Assembly: GCA_016208085.1 (NCBI GenBank) | Contig: JACQYT010000066.1 | Location: 1 to 35,141 of the forward strand | Source: Elusimicrobiota bacterium | GTDB taxonomy: Bacteria; Elusimicrobiota; Elusimicrobia; Elusimicrobiales; UBA9959 | Reading direction: 5' to 3' | DNA: 35,141 bases | In this document: piece by piece, positions 15,240-24,010 of the stretch | Numbering within the stretch: the first letter of the stretch is position 1 | How the letters are laid out: every line of letters begins with the position of its first letter | The notes under the pieces: generated by a model | The model's database searches: none | Told to the model about the DNA's origin: nothing | Seen by the model: only the letters and a program-made list of their open reading frames with translations | Translations under genes and position numbers: made by a program

Positions 15240-15323
15240 TGGGCATGGTGGGACTCGAACCCACACGGCCTTGCGGCCAACGGATTTTAAGTCCGTCGCG
15301 TCTACCAGTTCCGCCACAAGCCC
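15240..15323 (-). tRNA. tRNA-Leu (anticodon TAA)
   Basis: 84 nt on the minus strand with a long variable arm. The anticodon loop CTTAAAA has anticodon TAA and a 5-bp stem ACGGA/TCCGT. The T-arm is GTGGG-TTCGAGT-CCCAC. The acceptor GGGCTTG/CATGCCC has one T-T mismatch. CCA is not encoded. Confidence 0.95.
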
Positions 15324-15351
15324 TTACAAGAAACTCGCCCGTTGCTATATT

Positions 15352-15789
15352 CTATCTAATTTTTTTCCTCAATTCATTATCGCAGAGCCGGAAAAACGCG
15401 TCGCAGGGCATTGACATGAGGCGTTCCGCGGCGGCTTTGCGCCTTATTTCCCCGTCGGAAGACACTATGACGCAGCGCACGCCCTCCATGAACATGAAAG
15501 ACGCCCGCTCCAGCAAAATATCATCCGCCGGTTCCGAGTCGCTGAAGTAGATATTGATGGAAGGGTTGGGGACGCTTTTTACCTGCCTGAAACCGCCGTC
15601 AAATATGACCCTAAAGCACGAGGCCCTGAACGGCTTAAGCCTTGAAACCTCATCCAGCCAGTCTAAGAATTCGCACTCAAGCGCGTCCGGCTTCTCCCCC
15701 CAAGCCTGGGAAGGATGGTCCCGGAAACTCCTTGAAAAATTAGAGCCGTCTATAAGGTAGACCGTGGGTTTTGCGGATATCCTTCTCAT
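15352..15789 (-). CDS. YacP/NYN-domain (PIN-like) endoribonuclease
   Basis: 145 residues, a single PIN-like NYN domain. Visible acidic positions expected for metal-dependent RNA cleavage are D14 (YLIDGSN), D64 (VIFDGG), D89-D90 (EPADDILLE) and D112 (VSSDGEIRR). The YacP family includes Rae1 of Bacillus, a ribosome-associated mRNA endonuclease. Whether this protein does the same is inference. It stands alone next to tRNA-Leu. A TAGAAT hexamer lies 9 nt before the ATG and there is no strong Shine-Dalgarno, so the transcript may have almost no leader. Confidence 0.8.
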   Translation of the reverse strand: MRRISAKPTVYLIDGSNFSRSFRDHPSQAWGEKPDALECEFLDWLDEVSRLKPFRASCFRVIFDGGFRQVKSVPNPSINIYFSDSEPADDILLERASFMFMEGVRCVIVSSDGEIRRKAAAERLMSMPCDAFFRLCDNELRKKIR

Positions 15790-15827
15790 ACCTGCGATAT
15801 TCTACTAAAAATGCCTTCGCGCCGCGA

Positions 15828-15897
15828 TAAAATGTTGTCCGATCAACATTTTACGTCCCTCTTGCCCCGAGGTTACCCCGCCCTTCAGGGCGGGGTA
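15828..15897. other. Two intergenic hairpins between yacP and the mutase gene
   Basis: TAAAATGTTG/CAACATTTTA (15828-15853, 6-nt loop) and TACCCCGCCC/GGGCGGGGTA (15874-15897, 4-nt loop TTCA), both with perfect 10-bp arms. The second is a strong GC stem directly before an AT palindrome. They lie between divergent genes, so termination of neither gene explains them. Confidence 0.6.
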
Positions 15898-15901
15898 TGG
15901 T

Positions 15902-15926
15902 AAAAATTTTTGTGGCAAAAATTTTT
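15902..15926. repeat. AT-rich 25-bp palindrome, copy 2
   Basis: Arms AAAAATTTTTG and CAAAAATTTTT flank TGG. It is identical to 3932-3956 except for two central bases. It lies 37 bp before the mutase ATG. A longer open frame upstream of that ATG is read through this repeat. Confidence 0.7.
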
Positions 15927-15963
15927 TTGCTTTACTTTAAGTTTTTTGCTATATTTCAATACT

Positions 15964-17460
15964 ATGGCAGGCGCTCATATCAAATTCGGGACCTCGGGCT
16001 GGAGAGCCGTTATCGCCGAGGATTTTACTTTAACCAATCTCCGCCGGGTCACCCATGCAGCGGCCAAACACATCAGGGAAAACCGCGAATACGGCTGCAA
16101 AGGCGAGGAATACCTGCTGCATCTCAAAACAAGCGGGAAACCGCCGCCGAAGGTCCCGCAGGTGGCAATAGGCTACGACACCCGCTGCCTGTCCGAGGAA
16201 TTCGCAAAAAATGTCGCCGAAGCTTTTGCGGTGGAAGGTTTTTGCGCCCTTCTCTCGGACGCGGAGGCGCCCACGCCGGTGACGGCCTGGACGGTTACGA
16301 ACACCCATGCGGCCGGCGGCGTGATGATCACGGCCGGCCACCATCCCCCCCATTATAACGGTTTTAAATGGACGCCGTACTGGGGCGGACCCGCCATGCC
16401 CGCCGTCACGGACGACCTGGAAGCAAGAGCGCAAAGCCTGACCATAGCCGAATCCGATAAATTCACGCCTTTTGAGCAGGGCGTTTCGGCGGGCCTTATC
16501 AAAATGACCGATTTCCACCCGGACTATTTCAAGCAACTATTCTCGCTTCTGGATGAAAAAGCCATAAAAAAAGCCGGGCTGAAGATCGCGGCTGATTCGG
16601 TTCATGGGGCCGTGCGCACCTATTTAAGACCCGCTCTTGAACGCCTGGGCGCTCAGGTGACGGGTTTGAGGGAACGCCGCGATGTCATGTTCGGCGGCCG
16701 TTCCCCGGACACCGACGAGGAAAACCTGAAACTGCTGAAAGAAACCGTGGTCGCAAACAAGCTGGATCTGGGACTGGCCTGCGACGGGGACGGCGACCGC
16801 TTCGGCGTCATAGATTCCGACGGCGCCTGGATCTCGCCGAACCAGGTGCTGGGGCTCGCGCTGGAACATCTGGTCAAGAACCGCGGCCTTAAAGGAAAAC
16901 TGGCCCGGTCCGTGATGACCTCGCATTTCGCGGATTCCATAGCCCGCCATTACGGCCTTGAAGTGCGCGAAACGGCCGTCGGCTTTAAACACATAGGCAA
17001 TCTGCTCCGGACCGGCCGGTATCTGCTGGGCGGAGAAGAGTCCGGGGGACTTTCCATCATGGGCCATGTGCCTGAAAAAGACGGCATCCTGGCGTGCCTG
17101 CTGATGGCGGAGCTGGCGGCTTATGAAAGAAAACCGATAAAAAAGATCCTGGGCGGACTGAACAAGAAGGTCGGAAATTTCGTCAACGCCAGGATAAACC
17201 TGCGTCTGGACAAAAGCATGAATATGGCCGCCGTCATAGAAAAACTCCAGCACCGCCCTCCGCTGAACCTGGCCGGGTCTTCGGTCTGGAGGATAGACCA
17301 TACGGACGGTTTCAAATTTATCATGAAAGACGGGAGCTGGCTCGGGCTGCGCCCTTCAGGCACGGAACCGGTAGTGCGGATATACGCGGAAGCCGCTAGC
17401 CCGTCCAAAATGAATTCCCTTATGGATTCCGGCAAAAAAATACTGGGCGGAAAGCTTTAA
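15964..17460 (+). CDS. Phosphoglucomutase/phosphomannomutase family protein with altered catalytic loop
   Basis: 498 residues of the alpha-D-phosphohexomutase family, which moves phosphate between C1 and C6 of hexoses. Three of four signature loops are intact: metal loop DGDGDRFG, sugar loop GEESGG followed by KDG, and phosphate loop RPSGTEPVVRIY. The fourth is not: where the family has TASHNP with the phospho-serine, this protein reads TAGHHPPHYNG, with Gly125 at the Ser position and His for Asn. Classical phosphoserine chemistry is therefore doubtful. It may be a distinct subfamily, a different reaction or a regulatory protein. I start at ATG 15964 (AHIKFGTSGWR follows, the normal family N-terminus). 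An upstream ATG at 15910 would translate a repeat. TATATT lies 8 nt before the ATG without an SD. eno follows 15 nt later. Confidence 0.85.
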   Translation: MAGAHIKFGTSGWRAVIAEDFTLTNLRRVTHAAAKHIRENREYGCKGEEYLLHLKTSGKPPPKVPQVAIGYDTRCLSEEFAKNVAEAFAVEGFCALLSDAEAPTPVTAWTVTNTHAAGGVMITAGHHPPHYNGFKWTPYWGGPAMPAVTDDLEARAQSLTIAESDKFTPFEQGVSAGLIKMTDFHPDYFKQLFSLLDEKAIKKAGLKIAADSVHGAVRTYLRPALERLGAQVTGLRERRDVMFGGRSPDTDEENLKLLKETVVANKLDLGLACDGDGDRFGVIDSDGAWISPNQVLGLALEHLVKNRGLKGKLARSVMTSHFADSIARHYGLEVRETAVGFKHIGNLLRTGRYLLGGEESGGLSIMGHVPEKDGILACLLMAELAAYERKPIKKILGGLNKKVGNFVNARINLRLDKSMNMAAVIEKLQHRPPLNLAGSSVWRIDHTDGFKFIMKDGSWLGLRPSGTEPVVRIYAEAASPSKMNSLMDSGKKILGGKL

Positions 17461-17475
17461 TTAAGGAGACAAACC

Positions 17476-18759
17476 ATGGACGCTAAAATAAAAAAAGTGA
17501 CGGCAAGGGAAATACTTGATTCCAGGGGTTTTCCGACTGTTGAGACCGATGTTTATCTGACGGACGGTTCTTTCGGCCGCGCAGCGGTGCCGAGCGGAGC
17601 TTCCACCGGCACGCACGAGGCGCTGGAGCTCAGGGACGGCGGCAAACGCTACCTGGGCAAAGGCGTGGTCAAGGCCGTGGAAAACGTCAACCAGGCGATA
17701 ACCCCCGAGATAATAGGGCTTAAAGCCGAATTGATAAAGATAGACGCGGCGATGATAGAGATGGACGGTACGCAGACCAAATCAAAACTTGGCGCCAACG
17801 CCATCCTGTCGGTGTCCATGGCGCTGGCCCGCGCGGCCGCGGCCTCCGCGAAAATGCCGCTTTACGCCTATATCAGGAAAGCTTACGGTTTAAAACATAA
17901 GGATTATCTCATCCCGACACCGATGTTAAACATCATAAACGGCGGCAAACACGCGGACTCCGGCATAAATATCCAGGAGTTCATGATAGTGCCGACCGGA
18001 ACGTCCAGATTTTCCGAGGCCATCCGCATCGCCGCGGAGATTTACCACACCCTTAAGGGGATCCTCTCCAGGGGCGGCTATACCGTGTCCGTAGGGGACG
18101 AGGGCGGATTTGCGCCGAAGATGTTTACCCATGAGGCCGTTATTGAGACCATCGTGAAAGCTATCAATGACGCCGGCTATACCTTCAAGGAAGTGCAGAT
18201 CGCGCTTGACTCCGCCGCCAGCGAGTTCTATCAGAACGACCGCTATGTCTTTGAGAGTTCCAACCTCACCTACCAGGAACTGACCGCCAAATACACCGAA
18301 TGGAAGAAGCACTTCCCCATTATCTCCTACGAGGACCCGCTTGCCGAGGACGACTGGGAAGGCTGGGAACACCTGACAAAGCATCTGGCTAAAAAGGCCC
18401 GGGTGATAGGCGACGACCTTTTTGTCACCAATCCGGAACGCCTTAAAAGGGGCATAGAGGAAGGCATAGCCAACGCCGTCCTGATAAAGCTCAACCAGAT
18501 AGGCACGCTGACCGAAACCATCCGCGTGATCGAGCTGGCCCATAAAGCCGGCTATGCCACCATCATCTCCCACCGCTCAGGCGAGACCGAAGACAATTTC
18601 ATAGCGGACCTAGCGGTCGCCGCCAACGCAGGGGCCTTAAAGACCGGCGCGCCATGCCGTTCGGAACGCAACGCCAAGTACAACCGGCTCATAAGGATAG
18701 AGGAAGAACTGGGCAAGAAATGCAGATACGCGAAAGACATGGTCTTCCGGTTCAAATAA
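17476..18759 (+). CDS. eno: Enolase
   Basis: 427 residues, full length. It converts 2-phosphoglycerate to phosphoenolpyruvate with magnesium in glycolysis and gluconeogenesis, in the cytosol. Key segments are SRGFPTVE near the N-terminus, the mobile loop PSGASTGTHEA, metal ligands in IALDSAASEF, EDPLAEDDW and GDDLFVTN, catalytic Lys338 in LIKLNQIGT, and SHRSGETEDNF at about 365-377. AAGGAG 8 nt before the ATG is a clear ribosome site. It lies 15 nt after the mutase gene, so both sugar-phosphate genes are probably co-transcribed. ftsB follows, a common bacterial order. Confidence 0.97.
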   Translation: MDAKIKKVTAREILDSRGFPTVETDVYLTDGSFGRAAVPSGASTGTHEALELRDGGKRYLGKGVVKAVENVNQAITPEIIGLKAELIKIDAAMIEMDGTQTKSKLGANAILSVSMALARAAAASAKMPLYAYIRKAYGLKHKDYLIPTPMLNIINGGKHADSGINIQEFMIVPTGTSRFSEAIRIAAEIYHTLKGILSRGGYTVSVGDEGGFAPKMFTHEAVIETIVKAINDAGYTFKEVQIALDSAASEFYQNDRYVFESSNLTYQELTAKYTEWKKHFPIISYEDPLAEDDWEGWEHLTKHLAKKARVIGDDLFVTNPERLKRGIEEGIANAVLIKLNQIGTLTETIRVIELAHKAGYATIISHRSGETEDNFIADLAVAANAGALKTGAPCRSERNAKYNRLIRIEEELGKKCRYAKDMVFRFK

Positions 18760-18795
18760 GTTTAGAGACGGCAACTGCTTATATTCCCTGCTTCG

Positions 18796-18863
18796 TCCCC
18801 TTTTTAAAAAGGGGGCGCACGGGGATTTCAAAAATCTCCCCTCCCCCTCTTTGTTGTAAAGAG
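18796..18863. repeat. CCCCTTTTTAAAAAGGGG-type dispersed repeat, copy 2
   Basis: Between eno and ftsB: a CCCC-T5-A5-G5 dyad, then GGGGATTTC and AATCTCCCC, then a second C-run. Same family as 6147-6226 and 23957-24010. Confidence 0.65.
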
Positions 18864-18896
18864 TGGCTGTCATGGTCTGCGCCTATTTCTTCCGCT

Positions 18897-19187
18897 ATGC
18901 AGCTTAAAAAGCACAAAGCCAAACTCAAATATATATTGCTGCTTCTGGCGGTTGTTTTCTTTCTGAGCAGCAAGGGCTTCAGATCGCTCGTCAAAAATTA
19001 CCTTGAATACCGCAGACTGCACGTCCAGAAGCTGGAACTGGCGCATGAGGAGGTCCAGCTTAAAAAAGAGTTCAAGGCCATAAAAGAACCGGCCAACGTC
19101 GAGCGGACCGCCCGCAAAGACCTGGGCATGAAACGGCCGGATGAAATAGAATACAGGTTTACGCCGCCCTCCGAAAAGGATAAATAA
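18897..19187 (+). CDS. ftsB: FtsB/DivIC-type septum formation initiator
   Basis: 96 residues. A basic N-terminus (QLKKHKAKLK) leads into one membrane helix (about 11-27, YILLLLAVVFFLSS), then a coiled coil with charged heptads (about 38-65, EYRRLHVQKLELAHEEVQL), and a C-terminal motif NVERTARKDLGMKRPDEIEY that matches the end of the DivIC/FtsB family. It is an inner-membrane, periplasm-facing part of the FtsB-FtsL-FtsQ division complex. Position after eno supports this. ATG 18897 gives the family N-terminus; no Shine-Dalgarno is visible. The MBL hydrolase starts 3 nt after its stop. Confidence 0.82.
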   Translation: MQLKKHKAKLKYILLLLAVVFFLSSKGFRSLVKNYLEYRRLHVQKLELAHEEVQLKKEFKAIKEPANVERTARKDLGMKRPDEIEYRFTPPSEKDK

Positions 19188-19190
19188 GCA

Positions 19191-19841
19191 ATGAAAATAA
19201 AACAACTCAAACTCGGTCCTATGGACAATTTTTCATATGTCGTCTGGGATGAAAGTTTAAATGAGGCCGCCGTCATAGACCCGGCCTGGCAGCCGGGGGC
19301 CATAGAAGAGTTCCTGCTGCGTGAAAGGCTCGCCCTTAAATTCCTTTTGCTCACCCATGCCCATCCCGATCACGCCAACGCCGCCCTCTATTTCCTTCAG
19401 AAAGACAAGGAGCTGGCGCTGACCCTGCACAAAGAGGACACTTTTCTGCTGGAAGACGCCGTTTCCGCCGGGCTGTTTGGCGGAAAACCGCTCAGACTGC
19501 TGAACGGAGAAGAAGAGCTGGCGTTTGGCCGCGGCAAGATAAAGGTCATCCATACTCCGGGTCATACCCCTGGCTCCGTTTCCTACGCGGCCAGCGGCGC
19601 CGTTTTCACCGGAGACACGCTTTTCGTGGGAGAATGCGGCCGCGCGGACCTGCCCGGCTCGGATCCCAAAGCCCTCAGGCAAAGCCTTTTAAAACTCGCC
19701 GCATTGGCGGACAGCACCGTCATCTGGCCCGGCCATGCCTATAACGGCAACACGTCCACCATAGGTGTGCAGAAAGAATACAATATTTATATGAAGCTCG
19801 CCGCAAAAGGCGAAGCCGAGTTCCTGAAAGCGGCGGTATGA
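19191..19841 (+). CDS. Metallo-beta-lactamase-fold hydrolase (glyoxalase II-like)
   Basis: 216 residues. The dinuclear metal site is complete: THAHPDH (H56, H58, D60, H61), H125 in HTPGHTPG, D142 in FTGDTLF, and the last His in WPGHAYNG. The GDTLFVGECGRADLPG segment is typical of the YcbL/glyoxalase II-like and persulfide-dioxygenase-like group. The short length without a C-terminal helical domain favours YcbL-like over true hydroxyacylglutathione hydrolase. Substrate unknown, probably a cytosolic thioester. It follows ftsB by 3 nt and is probably translated by coupling. Confidence 0.85.
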   Translation: MKIKQLKLGPMDNFSYVVWDESLNEAAVIDPAWQPGAIEEFLLRERLALKFLLLTHAHPDHANAALYFLQKDKELALTLHKEDTFLLEDAVSAGLFGGKPLRLLNGEEELAFGRGKIKVIHTPGHTPGSVSYAASGAVFTGDTLFVGECGRADLPGSDPKALRQSLLKLAALADSTVIWPGHAYNGNTSTIGVQKEYNIYMKLAAKGEAEFLKAAV

Positions 19842-19929
19842 GATAAAGATAAAGACACTGAAAAACAAGAATTTCCATGCCCTCAAAGATTTTATTTTAA
19901 GACAGTAAAAAGAAAAAGATAGACTAAAA

Positions 19930-19954
19930 AGCAAAAGAGCCGGGCTCTTTTGCT
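19930..19954. terminator. Strong hairpin between the MBL gene and lgt
   Basis: AGCAAAAGAGC/GCTCTTTTGCT has 11-bp perfect arms around CGG. No long T-run follows, though the 3' arm itself ends with TTTTGCT. It is followed by TGTGAC-rich direct repeats (19956-19985). It may end the eno-ftsB-MBL transcript, or be a dispersed palindrome. Confidence 0.45.
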
Positions 19955-20004
19955 GTCTTGTGACCTGTGACTTGTATCTTGTGACCGGCCTGTTTGATCT
20001 ATTT

Positions 20005-20799
20005 ATGCATCCGTCCCTTTTCACTATCGCCGGTTTCAGATTTCCGGCCTACGGCTTTATGGTGGCCGTCGGGTACCTGGCGGCCATCATCTACCTGCAT
20101 AAAAAAACTCCCGGCGGCGGATTAACGCGGGACAATACCGCGGACCTGATATTTTACTCCGCCGCAGGCGGCATTCTGGGAGCGAAAGCGGTATTCGCCG
20201 TCACTTACTGGAAAGAGCTGGGACCGGACTTTTCCGCCAGGCTGCTTTTTCTCTTCCGGTCGTTCCCATATGGCTTCGTGTTTTACGGCGGGCTGACGGC
20301 GGGAGCGGCGGTTTTCCTGTATTACTGCCGGCGGCGCGGGCTTGACCCTTTAATGACCCTGGATTATTTCGCCCCGGCTCTGCCGCTTGCCCACGGCTTC
20401 GGCAGGGTGGGCTGCTTTCTGGCCGGCTGCTGCCACGGCCGGGCGGCCGACGGACCGTTAAGTGTTGTATTTTCAGATCCGCTGTGCGAAGTGTCCCGGG
20501 CCTATCTAGGCGTAGCGCTTCATCCCGTCCAGCTTTACGAAGCGGCCGGGAACTTTCTCATTTTCCTGGGCCTGCATATTCTAAGCCGTAAAAAACCCGG
20601 CTCCGGGCGCGGCCTGGTATTCTCCGCCTACATCGCCTCATATTCCGCACTCAGGTTCTCGCTGGAATTCCTGCGCGGGGACGATCGCGGCGGCTTCTGG
20701 CTGGGACTGTCTCCGGCCCAGCTCTTTTCGGTGATTTTTGGATTTATCGCTTTAGGCATCTTTATCAGATTGAGGAAAAATGGAAAACTTAAAGTTTGA
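20005..20799 (+). CDS. lgt: Prolipoprotein diacylglyceryl transferase
   Basis: 264 residues with about seven membrane helices in the inner membrane. It transfers diacylglycerol from phosphatidylglycerol to the lipobox cysteine of prolipoproteins. The Lgt signature is HGFGRVGCFLAGCCHG (130-145, with H130 and R134), plus HPVQLYEA and a C-terminal LRFSLEFLRGD. I start at ATG 20005 because HPSLFTIAGFRFPAYG is the normal N-terminus; an upstream ATG at 19960 is encoded in repeats. Its last 20 nt overlap the rluD-like gene. Confidence 0.93.
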   Translation: MHPSLFTIAGFRFPAYGFMVAVGYLAAIIYLHKKTPGGGLTRDNTADLIFYSAAGGILGAKAVFAVTYWKELGPDFSARLLFLFRSFPYGFVFYGGLTAGAAVFLYYCRRRGLDPLMTLDYFAPALPLAHGFGRVGCFLAGCCHGRAADGPLSVVFSDPLCEVSRAYLGVALHPVQLYEAAGNFLIFLGLHILSRKKPGSGRGLVFSAYIASYSALRFSLEFLRGDDRGGFWLGLSPAQLFSVIFGFIALGIFIRLRKNGKLKV

Positions 20800-21712
20800 A
20801 GGGGTTCCGCAGCGGCTGGACGTGTTCGTGACGGAAAGGGAGACCGGTTTTTCCAGGGAATTCGCAAAAAAAATGATAAACGAAGGCAGGGTCCTGGTGA
20901 ATGGCAGGGCCAGGAAACCGTCCTTCCTGTTAAGCCCGGATGATTTGGTGACGATAACCCTGCCTGAAACCGGCAAAAGCAAAGCGGGCAAAAAAGACAA
21001 AGAGGACCTTGAAGCCATACTGATCTATGAAGATAAAGATATGCTGGCCATCTCAAAGCCGGCCGGCTTAGCGGTCCACCCGAACGATTCCAACTGGATG
21101 AGACGGCCCCAGGCCTGCCTGATGGCGGAGGCGACGGTCGTTTCCATGCTGCTCAAAGCGCGCCCCGCGCTCCTTAAAAGCGGGGTAGAGCGGCTAGGCC
21201 TTGTGCACCGGCTTGACCGCGACACCAGCGGGATCATGCTGGCGGCGAAAACAAAAGAAGCCCAGACCGCCCTTCAAAGGCAATTTAGGGAAAGGGAAGT
21301 CGCCAAGACTTATCTGGGGGTGGTCAGCGGCGTCCCGGCCAAAAAAACAGGCTCCATAGACGCCCCCATAGGAAGGGCTTCCGGATTTAAAAAAATAAAG
21401 GTCTGGGAATACGGACGGGACGCGCTTACGGAATTCAAGGTGATAGAGAAAACAAAGCGTCACGCCCTGCTTGAGATCTATCCCAGGACGGGACGGACCA
21501 ATCAGATACGGATACATCTTGAATTCATCAAACACCCGGTAGTAGGGGACAAGCTTTACGGCGGCGAGCCCGCCGCGCGGCTGCTGCTCCACGCCTATGA
21601 GCTGATCTTCACCCACCCGTCAAAGGACAAAAAGACCTCCCTGAGCGTAACCCCGCCCGAAGAATTCACCCGCGAATGGGCCAGGCTGAAGCAGCAGGGG
21701 ACGGAGACGTAG
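20780..21712 (+). CDS. rluD: RluD-family 23S rRNA pseudouridine synthase
   Basis: 310 residues. An N-terminal S4 RNA-binding domain (about 8-70, PQRLDVFV through INEGRVLVNGR) precedes the RluA-type catalytic domain. The catalytic Asp is D146 in HRLDRDTSG, followed by KTKEAQTALQRQF and the RTNQIRIHL motif near the C-terminus. It isomerises uridines in 23S rRNA. Target positions (1911/1915/1917 for RluD) are assumed from the family. It overlaps lgt by 20 nt, a coupling often seen for lspA/lgt-type genes. Confidence 0.88.
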   Translation: MENLKFEGVPQRLDVFVTERETGFSREFAKKMINEGRVLVNGRARKPSFLLSPDDLVTITLPETGKSKAGKKDKEDLEAILIYEDKDMLAISKPAGLAVHPNDSNWMRRPQACLMAEATVVSMLLKARPALLKSGVERLGLVHRLDRDTSGIMLAAKTKEAQTALQRQFREREVAKTYLGVVSGVPAKKTGSIDAPIGRASGFKKIKVWEYGRDALTEFKVIEKTKRHALLEIYPRTGRTNQIRIHLEFIKHPVVGDKLYGGEPAARLLLHAYELIFTHPSKDKKTSLSVTPPEEFTREWARLKQQGTET

Positions 21713-21732
21713 TTAGATAATTAGTCTTGAAC

Positions 21733-21754
21733 GAAACCGCTTCGCGGTGGTTTG
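21733..21754. terminator. Possible terminator between convergent rluD and uvrB
   Basis: GAAACCGC-TTC-GCGGTGGTTT forms a GC stem (CCGC/GCGG) extended by A/T pairs with a small bulge. It lies between convergent genes where a bidirectional terminator is expected. No clean T-run follows. Confidence 0.35.
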
Positions 21755-21794
21755 ATAACTCAGGAGAGACATAAAAAAAATCCATGTGGCAATA

Positions 21795-23825
21795 CTAAGG
21801 GGAGGGGAGATGGTAGATGGGTAAGGAGTTGGGGGATTTTCTGGCAGGCAGGTCTTTCAGCTCGAAGAGGCGGTCTCGCAGTTCGGCGGCCAGCTCGAAG
21901 TTCAGGTTGTCGGCGGCGTCCTTCATCTGCTTTTCCAGCTCCTTCATAATACCCTTGATATTATTCCTGTTGACATCCGCCGCCGCCACGGCGCCCACCA
22001 GCGAAAAAGCCGACCGCTTCTGCTGCGTGTGAAGCTCGTCATATTCCATCTGCTTCTTCGTGATGGTCTCCGGCTTGATGTTGTGCTTCTTGTTGTAGGC
22101 AAGCTGCTTCTCGCGGCGGCGGTCCATCTCAGCCGTAGCGCGCTCCATGGAACCGGTCCTGCGGTCCGCGAACAATATCACCTTGCCCGTCAGATTCCTG
22201 GCCGCGCGGCCGGATATCTGCACCAGCGTCGTATCGCTCCGGAGAAAACCCTCGTTGTCGGCGTTCAAAATAGCCACCAGAGTCACTTCCGGGATGTCCA
22301 AACCTTCCCGCAGCAGGTTGATGCCCACCAGCGCGTCAAACTCGCCCTTGCGGAAATCGCGCAGGATATCCAGCCGCTGGAGCGTGTCCATGGAAGAATG
22401 GATGTATTTGGCTCTGATCTTTTTCTCGGCCAGGAAATCGCTGAGGTCCTCGGCGGTCTTCTTGGTCAGGGTCAGCACCAGCGAACGCTCCTTATTGGCG
22501 GAGCGTTTTTCTATCTCGCCGATCAGCGCCTTTATCTGCCCCTGTGCCGGCAGAACCGTGACCTCCGGGTCCACAAGCCCGGTGGGCCGGATGATCTGCT
22601 CCACGGTGTTTTCCGCGCCGCAGAGTTCCAGTTCATACGGGCCGGGCGTCGCCGATACAAAAACCGTGGCCGGGCGTATAGCCTCGAACTCATCAAACCT
22701 GAGCGGCCTGTTGTCCAGCGCAGAAGGCAGGCGGAAACCGAAGTCCACCAGCGTCTGCTTGCGGGAGCGGTCGCCGTGGTACATCCCGCGTATCTGCGGC
22801 GCGCTGACATGCGACTCGTCCATGAAAAGCAGAAAATCTTTTGAAAAATAATCCAGCAGGCACAGCGGTCGCGCGCCGGCCGCTCTGCCGGACAGGTGGC
22901 GGGAGTAATTCTCTATGCCGTGGCAGTACCCGGTCCGGCGTATCATCTCCAGATCATAGCGGGTGCGCTGCTCTATGCGCCGGGCTTGGAGCAGCTTGCC
23001 CGCCGCGTTCAGTTCCTTCAGCCGCTCAGCCAGCTCCCCCTCAATGGCGCCGATGGCCCGCTCCAGTTCCACCGGCTCGGCCACGAAATGGGTGGCGGGA
23101 TAGATGATGGTTTCCGTATGCTTCTTTAAGGTATCCCCCGTCAGCGGGTTTATCTCCCGGATGCTTTCTATCCTGTCGCCCAGTTCCACGCGGTAGGCTG
23201 TCTCCATATCGGCCGGGAAGATGTCTATCAGGCCGCCGCGCATGCGGAATGTCCCGCGGACGAATTCGGTATTGTTGCGCTCGTATTGGATGGCTACCAG
23301 GCGCCTGGTCAACTCCCGCCGGTCGCAGGGAGCGCCCTTTCGGAGATGCAGGCAAAGCTTGGAAAAATTGTCCGGTGAGCCGATATTGTAGATGCAGGAG
23401 ACCGAGGCCACCACTATGGCGTCGCGCCGGCTGAGGATGGAACTGGTGGCTTTAAGGCGCAGCTTGTCTATGTGGTCATTTATCGAGGCGTCTTTTTCTA
23501 TGTAGGTATCGGTGGCAGGCATGTAGGCCTCGGGCTGGTAATAATCGTAATAGGAAATAAAATACTCCACCGCGTTGTGCGGAAAAAAGGTTTTGAATTC
23601 GGAATAAAGTTGGGCGGCCAGCACTTTATTAGGCGAAATGATTAGCGCGGGGCGGTTGAGTTCGTTTATGACCGAAGCCGCGGTGAAGGTTTTGCCGGAG
23701 CCGGTCACGCCCAGCAGCGTCTGGCTGGCCTTGCCGGCGCGTATCCCTTCGCAGAGCGCTTTTATGGCGGCCGGCTGGCCGCCCTTCGGCTTGAACGGCG
23801 AAACCAGTCTAAATTTAAAGCTCAT
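21795..23825 (-). CDS. uvrB: UvrABC excinuclease subunit B
   Basis: 676 residues. It is the damage-verifying helicase-like subunit of nucleotide excision repair. Visible are Walker A GVTGSGKT (39-46), the damage-binding beta-hairpin region [12 protein letters not shown], motif [16 protein letters not shown], motif [12 protein letters not shown], motif [11 protein letters not shown], and a C-terminal UVR helix pair ([19 protein letters not shown]) that binds UvrA or UvrC. I start at ATG 23825; TTG 23828 precedes it directly. TAAAAT (23832-23837) lies 6 nt before this ATG and there is no ribosome site, so a leaderless mRNA is likely. Single gene. Confidence 0.97.
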   Translation of the reverse strand: MSFKFRLVSPFKPKGGQPAAIKALCEGIRAGKASQTLLGVTGSGKTFTAASVINELNRPALIISPNKVLAAQLYSEFKTFFPHNAVEYFISYYDYYQPEAYMPATDTYIEKDASINDHIDKLRLKATSSILSRRDAIVVASVSCIYNIGSPDNFSKLCLHLRKGAPCDRRELTRRLVAIQYERNNTEFVRGTFRMRGGLIDIFPADMETAYRVELGDRIESIREINPLTGDTLKKHTETIIYPATHFVAEPVELERAIGAIEGELAERLKELNAAGKLLQARRIEQRTRYDLEMIRRTGYCHGIENYSRHLSGRAAGARPLCLLDYFSKDFLLFMDESHVSAPQIRGMYHGDRSRKQTLVDFGFRLPSALDNRPLRFDEFEAIRPATVFVSATPGPYELELCGAENTVEQIIRPTGLVDPEVTVLPAQGQIKALIGEIEKRSANKERSLVLTLTKKTAEDLSDFLAEKKIRAKYIHSSMDTLQRLDILRDFRKGEFDALVGINLLREGLDIPEVTLVAILNADNEGFLRSDTTLVQISGRAARNLTGKVILFADRRTGSMERATAEMDRRREKQLAYNKKHNIKPETITKKQMEYDELHTQQKRSAFSLVGAVAAADVNRNNIKGIMKELEKQMKDAADNLNFELAAELRDRLFELKDLPARKSPNSLPIYHLPSP

Positions 23826-23831
23826 CAATAG

Positions 23832-23837
23832 ATTTTA
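23832..23837 (-). promoter_or_regulatory. -10 box 6 nt before uvrB start (leaderless candidate)
   Basis: On the minus strand TAAAAT is followed by CTATTG and ATG. The -35 is weak (GTGTAA at 17 bp). No LexA-type palindrome was recognised here. Confidence 0.45.
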
Positions 23838-23872
23838 CAAAGATACAGCCGCGTTTACACTATTCGGAGAAT

Positions 23873-23889
23873 GCTGATAGCCCGTTTCA
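23873..23889 (+). repeat. 17-bp direct repeat GCTGATAGCCCGTTTCA, left copy
   Basis: Identical to 26514-26530. The two copies bracket the two-gene cassette 24079-26369. The left copy lies between uvrB and the cassette promoter. Confidence 0.7.
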
Positions 23890-23956
23890 ACCTGACAAGG
23901 CTTTCCAACGTCCGGTTTCGGCTGCGCATTTTCCTGGCGAATCCGTGATTTACGCT

Positions 23957-24010
23957 TCCCCTTTTTAGAAAGGGGGATTGAGGGGGATTTTATAATCTGC
24001 CTACCCCCTT
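23957..24010. repeat. CCCCTTTTTAGAAAGGGGG-type dispersed repeat, copy 3
   Basis: The arms and the following GGGGGATTT and AATCTGCCTACCCCC segments match the family at 6147-6226 and 18796-18863. Its right end supplies the -35 box of the next gene. Confidence 0.65.
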
